This document shows, piece after piece, positions 24,201 to 39,200 of a stretch of DNA of 64,000 nucleotides. This DNA comes from Ianthella basta (lineage: Eukaryota; Porifera; Demospongiae; Verongiida; Ianthellidae). The stretch's first letter is position 1; each line of letters starts with the position of its first letter. The stretch spans positions 3,171,701 through 3,235,700 of the forward strand of contig OZ025886.1 of assembly GCA_964019415.1 (NCBI GenBank), written 5' to 3'. Both the position numbers and the translations under genes were made by a program. The notes beneath the pieces are model-generated. The model saw only the letters and a list, made by a program, of their open reading frames with translations. It searched no databases and was not told the origin of the DNA.

Positions 24201-27200
24201 TGCCTGTGTGCATGCTGCTAGGCAAGAATGCTAGAAGGCATAGCATGACTGTCACATACAAGAGCGGAGTTTTTCAGTGGGAGACTCAGTATTCACTCGC
24301 AACATTGCAACTGGACAGAAGTGGCCAGTCATCACTCACAGTGCAGTTGGCAGAAGTCAGAACCGTCGCCACCTGGAATAACTTCAGTGTCAATCTGTTC
24401 CTCATCCCTCTGTTGCAAGCACTGGTGCTGATTTGCTGACATCCCTCTCCAACCCAACCACCCAGAAGAGGAATTATTCAAACTGAAATGCCTGCTGCTG
24501 AAATAGTGAGAGAGCCACAATGGTCTACCCGGGTCTGCAAACCATTTGACCCGGGTCTGCAAACCATTTGACAGCTTTGACTTTGACTTGAGATAATTAA
24601 ATTTATCTTGGGGGTCTTATCTTAGGTCCAGTACCCTTATGGGACCAAATCTAATTAGTTTGAGGTAGCTACTCTTGGAGCTCCTAAGATCAATGCTTCG
24701 TGTGATGATCTGGGCTTGGGTTATGTTGCGAGCACAGCCCATGCAGCATTTCTTGTCTGTGACCAAGTGCTTCTGTGTTACTGAGTATACACTTAAAAAA
24801 CCTACAAACAGTAAACTTGCTGAGCACTACAGCAGCTTCAAACAGGGGTGAGGTGGTAGCAGGACATTTTGGCTCTAGAGCCTTTGCCAACAGCTTAAGC
24901 CAGAGATTGAGCTGAAATGCCCTGCCAGCACCTCAGTCCTGTTTGAAGTTGCTAAATTACTCAGTGAATTTCCTGTTTGAAAGTCCTAACACAGCTATGA
25001 GCCTCTTCCAAATCTCAGAATACCTACACAGTTACACAGCATTAACACTCACACTGAAGATAATTTGGTACAAAAGCACCTTTGGACCAATGTGGTGACA
25101 AATACAAGCAGATAGTTTCCATCAGTCTTTCAAAGGTTGCTGTCTCCTTGAGGAGTGACTGCACTCGTCCTTTCACCTGTCAAAAGAAGATAGTGCATTG
25201 TAAACAAGAGTGTACTGACATCAGGCTGCCTTGAAGGCAGATCTTACTTCTACTGAGGAATTTTGCAGGATATCCACAATCACACCCCAGATCAGCATTA
25301 GCGCTGTGCTGCTGTGAGTCACTACTGGCTCTGACAACAGGATGTCCTTTGGCAACACACCCAAATGGGACATAGCAGGTAACAGATCAGGCTTAATGTG
25401 CAGTAAGGACTTGTGCACAAAACCTTCCATTTCAGAAAACCTACAGTGCAATGAATAACCTCTGAAAACATGCACACCTTACAACACACATTTGAAGAAA
25501 AACACTTAAAAACACTTACACAACTTCAGTTGGCTGTATAGCACTGTCACTACATACAACCATTTTCATCCTGTACAGTATGATAAACAATGGGATCTGT
25601 ATGGCAAGGCAATCTGACATTGAGCCTGCTGAAACAAGATTCAGCATAAAAACTGGTCAGAGCAAATGTGAATAAGCTTGGACTCATGGCAATACAAAAT
25701 AGTTAAGTTGATTTTGGCTTGATTGTCAAGAAAATGCATAAAAACTAATAGAGCATTGTACAATCTAGATCCAACAGGTGTAACCTACGTACTTTCCTGC
25801 CATTGAATACGCAGACATCTGCAGGCAAAACAAATTTGAGCAAATTGCTGGAATCAAATCTGGTAATTTCAGGCATATTTCTGAGACAGAGCAGTTTTTG
25901 ATGCAGGTATTGCAGAGGGAGCATAGATATACAAGCTGGCAATGTTCCACCTTCTCTGGAGGAAAACCTATAGGGGTGATGTCACAACATCTTCTGGTGA
26001 TATCTGCACTATTAGAAAGAGGTCTAGATGTGGTAGAGGCTTAGAAAAAAAATCTTCTACGGAACTTACGCAAAACTCTGAGAAAAACAGGGCAAATGAC
26101 ATCCACAACAGCTGGCTTAAAGAACTCTTGCCACTCTTCTGCCTGAGCTGATGCCACCTCAGAGAAATAGTCGTCCACAGCATGAAACAGAGCGAATATG
26201 TTGCTGAAGATTAGGGCTGTGGAAAGGCAGTTTGTCTCCTCCAATGGAAGGCACTGGACAACCATGATAATAGTGCACAGAAGGAAATCCCACGCAGCCT
26301 CAGGAACGGACTTGGTTTCCACCAGCACTGCTACTAATGAGCAGAAGGCAAATATGCCATCCAGCTGGCATGTAGTGCTATGTGACAACCTGTATGAGGC
26401 ACAAACCACTACAAATCACTCTTTAGCAGCATGCCAAACCATAAGCTACTGTATGAGATGCATGTCAATGACCAGCATCGCCACATAAAACAAATATATA
26501 CTGTATGGTGGGAAAATTTGGCTGGGAATTCATTTTGGTGGAGTGGCAGTTTTGAGAGCAATCCGGCATCCATTTTTTTGCCCAGAATTTATCACAATAT
26601 ACTGCAAAATCATAAACTAGGCTTGCAGCAGAGCAGGATGCACCAAGCCTATAAATAGCCCGGATCATTGGCATGGAGCTCACCATCAACAGCTGCACAT
26701 GAGGACACCACGTTTCCAAAGGATTTTGGACACCAGAGGTGGGAAAAGAGCTCTCTTACTGTGCTTGTCAACATGAGGAAGTCAATCCGAATGGTGTTGT
26801 GTATGCAGTTTCTGTGAAGACTAATATTGATATCACAGTCGGTTACTTACTCAGGAAGTTTTGGCAGCCTGTTCTCTGTTTCAGCATCAGAACAGTATGA
26901 TTTTGTGCAGTCACAGGCAGCAAGCAAGAGTCAGCAGTTCTACCACAAGGAGGCTTGGTCCCATGTACTTGTATGTTGAGGATTCATTGTTAGAACAAAG
27001 GATTGGAATGAAAATATTCCATATTTGGTCAGCAACTTGTATACTCCTCAGTCACGTTTCTCATCATCATTTACGTATAACTTAGCTTTGCCCATTTCCA
27101 GGTTAGCCATTTTGTTATGAATATCATTATGACATAAAGTTGCACAACTGCCAAAATGTATTCCACCAAATGCCATAATTTCATCAGTCCACCAAAATAA

Positions 27201-30200
27201 ATTTCAGCCACATTTTCTGGTGATACGGTACACAGATACAACTGCAGCTGCCTTCCTAGGGATTCAAAAACAATACAGAATAATTCCACCTATTCAAACA
27301 AGAAGTCACTCTCTTTCAAAATGCTCCCTGTACATACAATACAAATGACACAAACATGCAATAAGGCCCATGTATCCGCACTTGTCATCCCACTGAAAGA
27401 TGTCACTAATGTTCTGCAATTCCTTCAGTTGCATGCATGCTTCTCGGGCAACCACTCTTGCTCTATCAGAGTTACGAAAAACGGAAAGCTGAATGGCAGC
27501 CTTACTGATTGCATCCACAAGGACTTCCACTGAAGGATAGAGATAAACAAATCATGACATTAGATAAATACCAAGTAAAAAGTACGCATGTGTAAACTAT
27601 CACATCTACTAATAGTCATGATGCCAGACAGTAGTTCAGAGTGTTACACATACAACAAATCACACTCCATATAGCGCACTCCGAATGCACAAGTACATAT
27701 CCACTTCCATATCAACATTTTTTCATGAGGGAAGCTTGTGGCAGAGGCTGCACAGCCAAGGAAAGGCTCACAGGCCACAAAGTACAAAAATTACTGTGGG
27801 TGCTGTGGCAAAGTGGGGGTGATGTGGCATACAATGAAGGATGATTAATATTAATTGTGGAATAACATCCTCTGTCAGCGGAGGTACATCTTATTATTCT
27901 TAAAAATACCCGTGAAATCATTGTGGTAGGATAAATGAAGTTATTCCTAAGGTATGGGCATGGGAGGTCGATAGAAATCCAGGAAAAAGCCTGGGTCTAT
28001 CAAATCCCAGGCCAACGGACCTAAAGATGGTAACGCTGGAATGAAATGAACCTAAAAATTTATTATTTTTACCCCCTATATTTTGTTTTGTTCAAAAAAT
28101 TCTGGCATCTACAGTATGTCATTTGTCTTGGGTCCAAGAAAGTAAGTTAATTCTTCTGCCTACAGCAGCACTGGCTAAAAGCTTTGACAAGACAGGTTGC
28201 ACTCCCTCATTTGGCTTGCCAGGCTGGCTTCCTGCGCTACAGCACCCACCGGTTCATGTTGGGCTAATCCTCAGCATGGATCTATCACTGTGATTACGTT
28301 TTCCCAAAGAAACCATTTCCAAGGTGACCTTCATCCCAAGTGTAAGCAGGGAGGACAAAACATCAGCCAGTCCAATTATGTGCCAATCCCAATGCGTGCC
28401 TCACCTGAAGGCAGCCTCTCAATGGCAGAAGCACAGGTGATCTTGACCCAGTGTGAAATGTCGATTCTACCAGGCATGGCAGCAAGGAAGAAGAGCAGGA
28501 TACTCTGGAGTGAAGGACAACACTCTAGGAGCTCAGTGCCAATGATTTGTCACGGGGCTATGCCAGGGGGGCTTCTGAGGTTGTGGACCCTGAACTATCC
28601 AGAGTACCCAGCCACATCAAATGCTCTGATGTAGAGGGAAAGACTTATTAAAGTGGGACATCCCAGCCACCTAACTGGCTCACAGGCCACTGCAGAGTGT
28701 GAAGAGAGTTCTCTGCCAAGTTCTCCAGCACTAAAGGGATTTGAAACTGGAGACGGAGGTCCCACCATCATGTCTCCAAGAGTGGGAATAGCTGGTGACC
28801 CAACTGGGTTTCCAGTGATGCTCCAGGGAGAGCTGAAGGAGGAATCCATGGACTCTGGTCTTGATCAGGAAGAGTTAGTTTTGAAAGTTGCTGAACACTA
28901 CCACCAGCTATTGAGAGAAAAATACTTGAGAGGGAGAAGCATACAGTGGCCTGGGGTCCGCGTGGACAGCCGAAGGCATGCAGTGATCAACCAATGGATG
29001 AAAGGGGTGAAACCCACAACACCTTGGGAAGTGAACTGCATGGTGTGTGCAGCAGCTTCAATCTTATGACCCCTGAAATCTCCCGAGTCTGAAGGGATAG
29101 TACAAGGGGAAAGAAGAGAGTAGTGCCTTTGCTGCAGGCAATTCATAACTTGGCTTGATGTAGAAATCACCTGGCAGCAGCAGAATGCCAAAGCCACATC
29201 TAGGCAGAGATGGATTAGACACCAACTGCACAAATGCCTCCTGAGTATTCGTGAAGAGACACTTAGAAAACTAAGGAAGACTCAAGAGAAATGTAACAGT
29301 CCAGTCCTCATCCCTGGGCTATAACTTATACCTATTCCTAAGTGAAGCACATGATTAGCACTGCTACCATCCTGATCCAGAGAAGCCACCCACAGACATT
29401 GAAATTTACTACAGTTAGGCCTATCCTAGGTTAATCTTGCTGTGAATCAGGTATCCTGGTGTTAGCACCAGTCAGGCAGCCAACAAGTTGACAACCTCAA
29501 GGCAGCACAAATATGCACCATGAACAGTGCCTATAGATAATGTACAACTGACTGCAATCATGCAGTACATCAAATACATAGTGCAGTACTTACCACTCTT
29601 ATCCAGTGGTGGCAGCAAATGCAGTGGTTCTGTCACTACTTCAGCATGGGCTAGAGAGACCAGAGCTGACTGGTAGGTTTGGTATGAAGAAGACTGCAGC
29701 AGAAATCTGAAATGCAGGGAATGGCTAGTGTAATTACACAAAATAATACAGATTTCATGTACAATAATTACCAACCAGTGGAGTACACAGACGGTTTTCT
29801 GAATACAACAAATGTAACTGATTGGCTATATAGTAAAACAGATGCGGCAGTCAAGGTCAGAAATAAAACACACTGCAACATGGTATGTTTTCAACTAGTA
29901 CATACTTTGAGTTAACAAGTATTTCGAGTTAAAAACTTATGGGGCGCTGGGGCGTCCCCGAACCCAACTACTTGCCAGGTCAAAGAGAAAAAGAGAGAGA
30001 GGGGGGGTAGACAGAGAGTGTTAGCTAGAAATGTCTGTTGCAAATAGAGGAACGTTTCAGCACATGTTACCTGCCCATAGTGCAACTTTGATTCCTCTAA
30101 CAGTATTAGCCTTTGTACACTTCGGTGCCATGATTTTCCTGAAGTGCGTGCCGCAAGAACTGTTGTTTCAGATGATCCATAGTTTTCAAACCTTTCCATT

Positions 30201-33200
30201 TTGTATAAGAAGAGCGAGTAGTTAGTGCTTGACTACACATGCAGTGCACACTCAGAAGAGATGAAATGCTGGCCAAAAGGCAGCCACAGGACAGGCAAAG
30301 CTGCTACGAATCGACTTGAAGATGTTTTCTTCACACATCTGTCAAATTGGCCTTGTAAGTGCATGCCTCAATCCTTGACACAAATATGTGCCAACGGGGA
30401 TTCTGCAATCAATAATTTGATGCAAATATGCGCCTTTCTCATCTTCATCAGCCATGCGCACTTGTGAAGAGCCAAGAGACAGGACAGGAACATCTCACAG
30501 CCTTCTTTGCCAAAGGAATGATCGATTCTACCACTCGTCTTGGTCTTTTCAGCACAAAGAAGGCCAGGCCCCCACTAAAACACACTGCCCAAGATTCATA
30601 TGCGAGTTGCCACTTTTAATTGGACCCTTGGTGCACACGCTAGAATTTGGAAGTGGGGACATAATGGGTCTATTAACCATTGCTCACAAGAGTGTAGCCA
30701 GGAGCATTTTAGAGGGAATTACCAGTTTAGGCTTACAACTTCAGTATCACTGCACATCATATTTCAATACCATAACCAAAATAGATACAACTATTCTTCA
30801 ATGGAAGTAGCATATACGTACATCAGAATAGCTTTGGGAGTTTCCTATCTAAGGTTAAGTAAGGTCAAGTGTCTAGAAACCCCTGGAAGCCCCAATGCCC
30901 TGCTCACGTCTCTGTATGCCACTGGGAAGCACTACTATTGGATTATCTTCGGTGCAACCCTATTCATATGTCTGTATGAACAGTTTATTTCAGCTCAGTA
31001 CAGTTCAGCTTAAGGGTACTCCACACGTTCTTACAAACATCTCAACATTGCTTGATCTAATTTCCAACTTCGTCTGATATTGATCCTCAAAGCCAAGCAA
31101 CTCACATAATAGATTCTTGCGTTAGCAGATCCTGCTGCCAATCCACACACTGTAGAAGATTGCGCAGAGCTGCAGCCCACATTCCCCCAAAGGCATTTGA
31201 AAGATCAAATGCATGTTGCAGGGCATCTGACATCTGCTCTGGAGAGGTTTGCAAGTGCTCAATTACACACTTAGTGGCTTTCCGCAACAAATTGCCACAG
31301 GAAGTCTCCTAGCAAATGACCACAAAAGGAATGCCGCACTCCAAGTAAATATGTAAACAAGCAGTAAACACAAACAAAACTCCTATTCATGTACAGAAAC
31401 CAGCTCTATACACAAAGACATCCTCTTACCGTATCACTTGGCAATTCCTTAATCCACTCCCAGGCAAAGCAGAGTATCAGTAGCAGTTGTGCTAGAACAT
31501 CCATGTTCACTTCAGGGTTCAAAGCAACGCCATTAGAAACTGGAAAAGCCAGAACCAAAGCCTTATATACCAACTCTGGTATAGTGTGTTCCGATTGACT
31601 AATGAGGTTTTTGCTTGAGCAGAAAATCCAGCGTCCACTTCCATATTGCTCAATCACCTTGTCTGATAGCGGTTGCTGTGACACCTACATGAATAGACAG
31701 GTTGTCTATGTAGGGATGGTGGTGGATGTTTGTATGCAGAAATACAAACTAAAATTAGAATTATACATTCCATGTAAGGCAGAAAACCAGTGAAACAGGC
31801 TACCCATGGGGAATTGTCAGTTGTACACCATGTGGGACTAATCTTACTTCTAAACACAAGTACAGACTCATGCAGAAACAACCTTGACATTTTCCATGTT
31901 TCATCTTATTCATGTTATTATTCATTTCTTCTTCTCAGTGAAATCTCATTAATTCGAATCTTTTCTATTCAAATATCTGACTTAATTCGAACATCTTCGT
32001 ATGTATTGTTTCAAATGTATGGAATTCCGCATTCTTCATTCGAAGTAGTATATAATGTAATAGCGGTTAATTCGAACCACATTTCAACCTCACACCTGAC
32101 ATTTTTAAGTGCTGATAAAGGAAGATGGCAGCTGCCAACCAAAAACGAAGCGTTTTGGTTCTACTTATTAGTCAAAGTCGTACGAAGAGAATTTCAAAGC
32201 CATCAAAGATGTGGACAGTGTATTAAGAAGTCAGTTGGGAATTCCTCTGAATACGCTTTCAACTTGGTTAAAGAATCGGGGGGGAAATCGAAGAGGCCAT
32301 ATCACAAGAAGTGATCAGCACAAAAAGCAAAAGGCATGGCAGTTTGAAGATGCACAAGAAGCTATTTTGCACTGGGAGGTTTTGAGACACCTGAAAGAAC
32401 AATGTACCCATTAGTGGTCCTCTTGTTTGTTCCAAAGCCCACCAATTTTCAGAGCATCTTCAAGTCAAAGGTTTCAAATGCTCTGTCAGATGGCTGAGTC
32501 GGTTTAATACAAACACGGTTTGTTTTTCTAGGAAGATTTCTGGCAAAAAGAAAGCAGTTAATGACACGGATGTTCAATCGTGGAAGGACACAGTTTTGAA
32601 GAGTATCCTTGAGCGCCGTAAGCCTTAAGACATTTATAATGCTGATCAGTTACAAAACTGAAAACGTTTCAACCACGAGGGTCTTCATCAGTTACTAAAC
32701 TGAGTTTTGTAACTGATGAAGACCCTTGTGGTCAAAACATTTTACTGAAACCAGAACTACAGCTACGTGAATGCTCATCAACACTCCATAAATCAGTGTG
32801 ATATTCTTGCATGTACAGACCATGTTAATGCTCCACTGTGTAACAGCTTTAACTTTTTCCTGTCCTTCCTTGCTATTTTGGTGCTTGGGGTGCCTATGGT
32901 GCCTCTATTTGCTTTCACTTTCAGGGATTTGTATGGCTTCATGTTCGTAATTTTGTACAATTTATACTAGCTGCAATGCCTGCCTTCAGCAAGCCCTGAG
33001 CTTGGCCCCATACACCCGTTCCCACTAGCCTTAAGCTTCCCCTTACAGCATTCTAAGGCATGGCATGGTGCCCTTGTGAATGTGCGATGGGAGCTGTTCC
33101 TGTATGCGGGAGATCGGCAGACAAAATTTGTGCCAAAAACTCTTTCACCACTCCCTCCTCAGCTGTAGGCTATCAGAGAGTGCTGCCTCTACGGTGCAAC

Positions 33201-36200
33201 CTATGCCACAGAAACGTAGGTCTGGGAAAGTTTGATGGTCATCCACTCACAGCTGTGGGGGAAAAGTCGAAACAATGGATCTGCTCAAATTTCCTATGGC
33301 AAACTCCACTGATTAAAGATGGCCGCCAGGTGGTTTGTGATGAATCGTCTTCATGAAGCTCAGAATCGAACTGTGTACAAACCTGTGGCCCATTGTCACA
33401 TGGTACAACAGCTGAGACGACTGAAACATTTTGATTGCAATCTAGCAGCAGCTGCCAGAGCAGATAGGTGCACAAGTTGTGCCCAAACTTTTTCCTACTG
33501 TACGCAGCAAGAGTAGTCCCGATTCCAAATGCCTCTCCCCTGGTGACACTCTAAGGCAGAGTGAGCAGCCTCTAAGAAAGTTTGTTGGCAAGCTGTTGCA
33601 GGACGTGGGAAGGGTTGGCAAACAGGTTTTCTCAAAAATGTTCTCCACCTCCTCCCTTTACATCTGTTCACCAAGGCTTTGACAGTACTTGATATTGCTA
33701 ACTCCTGCCTTGTTTCCTTGCATTCCTATTTGACACATCCTTTGTAGTTCATCACAACATCTACTGTACATGTCAAAGTAACTTGCGCGAAATAGCTGAA
33801 TTCTACAGAAACTCTGTGCAGAACTAACAGAATTTCTGCACAGCATATTGTGCAGTGTATAATGCAGTGTCTATGAAGATTTTGCGCATACTCTACTAAG
33901 CATCTGCACAGAATTTTTGCAGAATTTGCAGAGCCGCTGTGCCCTCTTCACAGAATGTCTGCAAAGCGATTTCGATCATCGATTGTACAAAAACGTTTCA
34001 CTGAGCATTTTGCAAATGCTTCAGTAGGGCGTGCTTGTGTCGCTACAAAATAATGCAGGGGAAGCTGTTCTGATTGCACCTGACTGACTACTGACGGTGT
34101 GCAGGCCAGCGCAGCAAGTGTCTGAAAAGATGAAGCTTATACATATGTATACAGCTGTCTTCATTGCCCTGCTAGTCAACATATTATTCCCTTGGCCATA
34201 TTGCTGCATCCAATTCGTTACCAACAAAATGGCGCGGTGCGCCTGAGTACAATACAGGACTGTATGTAGAGATGCATCGGCATTCTAGAGCAGATACAAA
34301 CCAGTACATGCTTACGAATCTACTGTACATACCTTCTGAACACTATTGGTGATATATCTGAATGCATCAAACAATCCAACTCCAGAAACCTTCTGGATTA
34401 GTCCGGTGTAAGTCTCTGACAAGTCAATAACCCTGCATATGAAATAAGCTCCTTACATAAAAATGACACAAAGGCGACACAGAATACATGGCAAGAATTA
34501 AATATATGATCATGAGAGCTCACCTTGCAACATCACTCATGACGAAGCAGTGATCCCACAGACACTTGGATAAAGCTGAAAAGCAGTGTGCAGATACACC
34601 AGCTTGTTGGGATATGGTAAGGAGGTGGACGAAACACTGCGCCAGCACATCTTCAGAATTATCCACTGGAAAAGTAGAGATATCACAAGCAAAGTGTATG
34701 TATACCTGTATTACACAGAAGCAAAGTCCAATCTATTTTATCTGTTAGCAAATTAGGATTATCTCACTATCTGTGCATTTGTACAGTTTGGCCTCAAATG
34801 CCTGGTCATGAGAAGCAAGTTGGAAACTTGTTCAATAAAGGGGTGTTTGAATACCATTGCTATGGCAATGGAGAGCATTGTGGTGGGTAACATACCCCGT
34901 GCAAGAGGGGTAATAGAGAGGTTTAGCATAGTATAAAACAATACAATGTACAATAATTTATTGTGCAATCACAAAATACGTCAATACGCTTCCGTATTTT
35001 ATGATAGAACCAAATTTTATCATTGCTTTCAAACAGTATACACTTCACCATCTTTTCAGTGTCTGCGAGTGCCCTAGGCACTTCTACAGTATCTATGCGC
35101 ATGCCACTACTCACCCAGCGAGCAGCACACAGCGTAATTACCAGTAAGCAAGTATCCAGCTTTTTGAGCACGAGCGTGTGCCCTGGACCAGGCATGCTCC
35201 TTCTGCAAAGGTTCCTCTAGCTTATACGACTGGTGCTCTTCATACAATGATACACACAGCTTCATCTGTACTTGTTAGCATTGCTGACGACGTCCTCCTG
35301 CTTCATGAGTTCATCGGACACAAACAGAACTGCCTGTATAGTGCCACTTGCTGCGGTAGAAGTTGCTACTGGTCTAGCTGCTTCTTGCACTCGATTGCAA
35401 AGGGGCGATGTCTTATTCCTGCTCGTTGTCTTCTTGCTTTGGCAAGTAATCGGTCAGTACATGAGTTCTGTCACCACCATCTTACTATTTCTACTGTTTT
35501 TACAAAATTACCTTATGCCAAATGCGCTGAAGGCATCATAATAATGGTACGATATCCACAGTATCCATGGGATACTGTAATATTACTATGCTATGCTAAA
35601 GCTTTCTAATAATTATCAGATGTTACCCAAGAAGGAGGCTGTGGTTTATAATTGAAATGCAACACACAGCTAATAGAAATAATAAGGCAGTCACAGCCTT
35701 TATGGACACACACAACAATGAAACTGCATGGTTGATTTCTCCTTGCATGCAGATGGCAGATGCCAACTTTGCCTCTCCGCCAACGAAGCGAGAGGCTTTC
35801 TACAGCAAATATCTCTCTTAATCTTGTACCCAGACTCTGATAGCTAGCCACGTACGGTGCATAAAAAACATTGTTGTATGATGAAGCCATGCATCAAGGA
35901 GAAAACTGTGGTACATATTGTATAACCACCAGTTCTGCTATACTTTAACTTCCTCAGGAGCACTGGGCTCTCACTGTTAGCCGATTAGCTTCATGTGGAA
36001 TGGTTATTTTGTTCTAAAGTTGTTGCTAATTTTACACACATTTCTTGCCATGCAGCTGGTGTTCACATAGCATGTGACTCTTTCTTGCAGCACATTCATG
36101 TGTAACCTTGTGGATGTACAATGTCATGGCAGCATATGCTCATGACATCCCATGATTACACATGATGTGCTTGTGCATGCTAGCTAGCTAGATGCATCAA

Positions 36201-39200
36201 GGAAAAATGGGATAAAATTGTGAGCGGATTTGACCAAAGGGGCCACTTGTTGCAATATGCAAACAATAGCTATGGGTCAAAACAGTCGCACAGGTGCTAC
36301 TTCAGTAAAATTCGGCTTTGACATCATTTATACCTATGGTTCAGTCCCTACCTTCTGGCTAAGTTTGAAGCCTATAGCCCATCTTTGAAGCTCAAACAAA
36401 GACTGCAAAGTTACACGGTTGGCCGTCGTGTGCAATGTATACAGATGTGTCATGAAGGCGTGAAAAGCTATGCACGTTATCCAAGGCAACCAGGTCCTGC
36501 TGAAGTTGATATGCATACGTACACTAATTCATCTTACCCGACGAACCTGGGGACCTGTCATGCCACCGAAGATGAGGCAGATACAATTTCCAAGATGACC
36601 AACCTAATGTATCTGCCATTTTGGGCATAACCGGAAGTAAGTCTTTAAATGCTGTTTTCCCAAGCACCAAGCGTAATTTCGTACTACAGGCGAGTGTATC
36701 TTGGGAACGGGAGCAGATATCGAAGCGCAATAAAGAGCAATATACGTAGCTCAACCACTCTGCTTTAAGTAGGTGTCACTCACTCAAAATCGCTGAAATG
36801 CAACAAGTGGGCCTTTTTCTCAAATCTGCTCACAATTGGTTGATGTAGATGTATTTAGCATGAAATGCTTTTCACACATATGTAAGTGTCCAACTCTTTT
36901 CTCAATACAATGGGCTTTGACCACTGCACAACACTGGTACATGCAAGCTACATACAAGCTAAAATGTTTTGAAGTTCCATTTATTTCTAAGCTCCATTTA
37001 TTACAGCATATTCAGGTAACTTGGTAAGGCCCAGCATCTGTAACTACCTTGTAGTGAATGGCTGTGTTGCCACGCTGAAACACCCTTCGCGGAGCCTTGT
37101 TTCCAGTGAAAGTACGTAGCTATCTACTAAGTTCCTCTGGTTGCAGCCAAACAAGAACAGTGCTTCTTCTACAGAGGGCTCCTTCCGAACTCCTGCGCAT
37201 TCCTTCTGATCCTATTCGCTACGCTCTTGGCAATGAAACGTTCAATGGTTCAACAAAGAAGCAGGCTTCTTGGAGTTATTTCGTCCTGCGCTGTCTCTAA
37301 TCACTTCCTTTTTGCCTAATCCTCCTGAGTCTGTAGGCGTCTGCTGTTGGACCCTAGGAAACAACGTTGTAGCTCAATTTGTTCAAGAATTCAAACCATT
37401 CTCGCTCGAAAACCAACAAGCCAGTTATATTATGGCACGCTCAGGCATTAATCTAATTTAATGCACAAGGGAGCTTTGCGCCCTCGTGGGTAAATTAGAT
37501 AATGCCCTCATGGCCATAATATGACTATAACTTACATTACCTGAAAACCGTTAAGGTTATTGTTGCTTAGAGGTTAACAGCGAATCACTAAATGTTAAAA
37601 ATTGGTGATTGGTGACGGTTAGCTAGTTACTTACGGATGGTGATAATTGTAGGTGGAGCTCAGTGTTCGGTGCTAAAGAAAGGAAAGAGTGGCCTTATCA
37701 GCGTACATATTGCAAGAAGCAGATTGTGCAACTGTAAGTTTGAACAAAGCCCTGCCACGGTGGACACAATGGTATGCCATTTTGAGAGTTGCTTCATACC
37801 TCACTAAGGGCATTACGTAACCCGTAAAATGGCGCATCTCATGCGTGTGTGTCTTGTAGCACCATACCCATCTGGAAGATGAACCAACAGCTGCAACTTC
37901 TTCAGTGATCAATTTGATCAAAGCCCTATTATACGTAAGTTGTGTATGTATACAAATATAGGTGCATAACCGCTACCTTTTAATGGTTAACTGGCACCTG
38001 CTTACTGGAAATATTCACAGGTAAATGAGGACAAACAACGAAAAGTGTTAAATGAGAAACGGAATTATCATAATGTTTTCAATGCACCATAACGTACATA
38101 CCACATCAAACAGGATCAGCAGACTAGATCGCGCTCTGGAAGAACAGAAACATATACGCTGAAACCCAAGGGAATAAACTCGCCAGCTGCATCACTGTTC
38201 GAATAGCCAGCTGCTGCCAGATCCTCAGGCTCTGATCCCTGAACAGCTTACCTGCTGATTCATATCAGAGCACGTCCTTGAAGACACAGTCAGGTAGCCA
38301 ACTAATAAGAATCAATCTCTGAAGGATTAGGAAAGATATGCTTCTACCATACTGGCATGCCAATGTTAGCGACCACTATCCCTCCTTACCTGTCCTATGC
38401 CCATGTAATTGGGCTACTTTATAAAAGGCTACAGTGTCCATCAAAGCTGAAATATGTGTTTAGCATTTTTGCGTTTAGCAAGTAGCATCACTGACACTTT
38501 GGTCACATTGAGAAAACAATCTGTGCCTGTATTGGTTTTTTGACCAACAGAATCTTTCACAGCATAATTAAATGCTTATCAAACATTGCTATTTAGCTTG
38601 TGCATGAACCCACCAGAGGCACTGAGCAGCCGCTCTAGGCTGCATCTCAATACATCAGAAATCCTGGTTACATTCTCCATCTGCACATAAACACAGGCAA
38701 CTGTTGATGCCGCATTTTGTACATATATACATACAATGCATGTCCATTGATATGTCCACTGATTATCAAATAAAGTTGAACAGAGTACTACATATTCTAC
38801 CTACATAGCTAAACGTACATCAAGTAGTCCCTGATGAGTATCTGTTAGCATCAAAAACCATTCTTGCTGCAAGTCACTTAATGGCTCTTGCTCAGATTCA
38901 TTTATGACTTTAATAGCCATATCACAGACATTCAAAAGAAGTTGCTTTGCAATCTCTCTGGAAATACTGACACCTGAAAGAAAGCAGCAGTGATACTGTA
39001 CTGCACATTTAGTAAAGAAGTGATAAGCATGTAACACATAATAATAAAGGCTTATATCTGTACCTGACTTTGAGAGAATTGTTCGGTACACATCAGTAGT
39101 ACAAAGATACTCCAACTTTGCATTCGTTACTATGACAGGAAGAAGTTTGTGGACTACTGTCTCCTCCAATGCTGTACCTATGCACTACAGAATAGATGTT

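Noticed and set aside
34923..35220. Minus-strand frame ending at a GTGAGT donor, considered as the missing listerin exon
   Set aside because: It has a plausible donor but no listerin similarity, and its phase-0 end does not meet the phase-1 acceptor at 34,665.
36620..36640. CCGGAAGT near 36,631 as another promoter site
   Set aside because: It lies in an LTN1 intron next to an exon and has no other promoter features.
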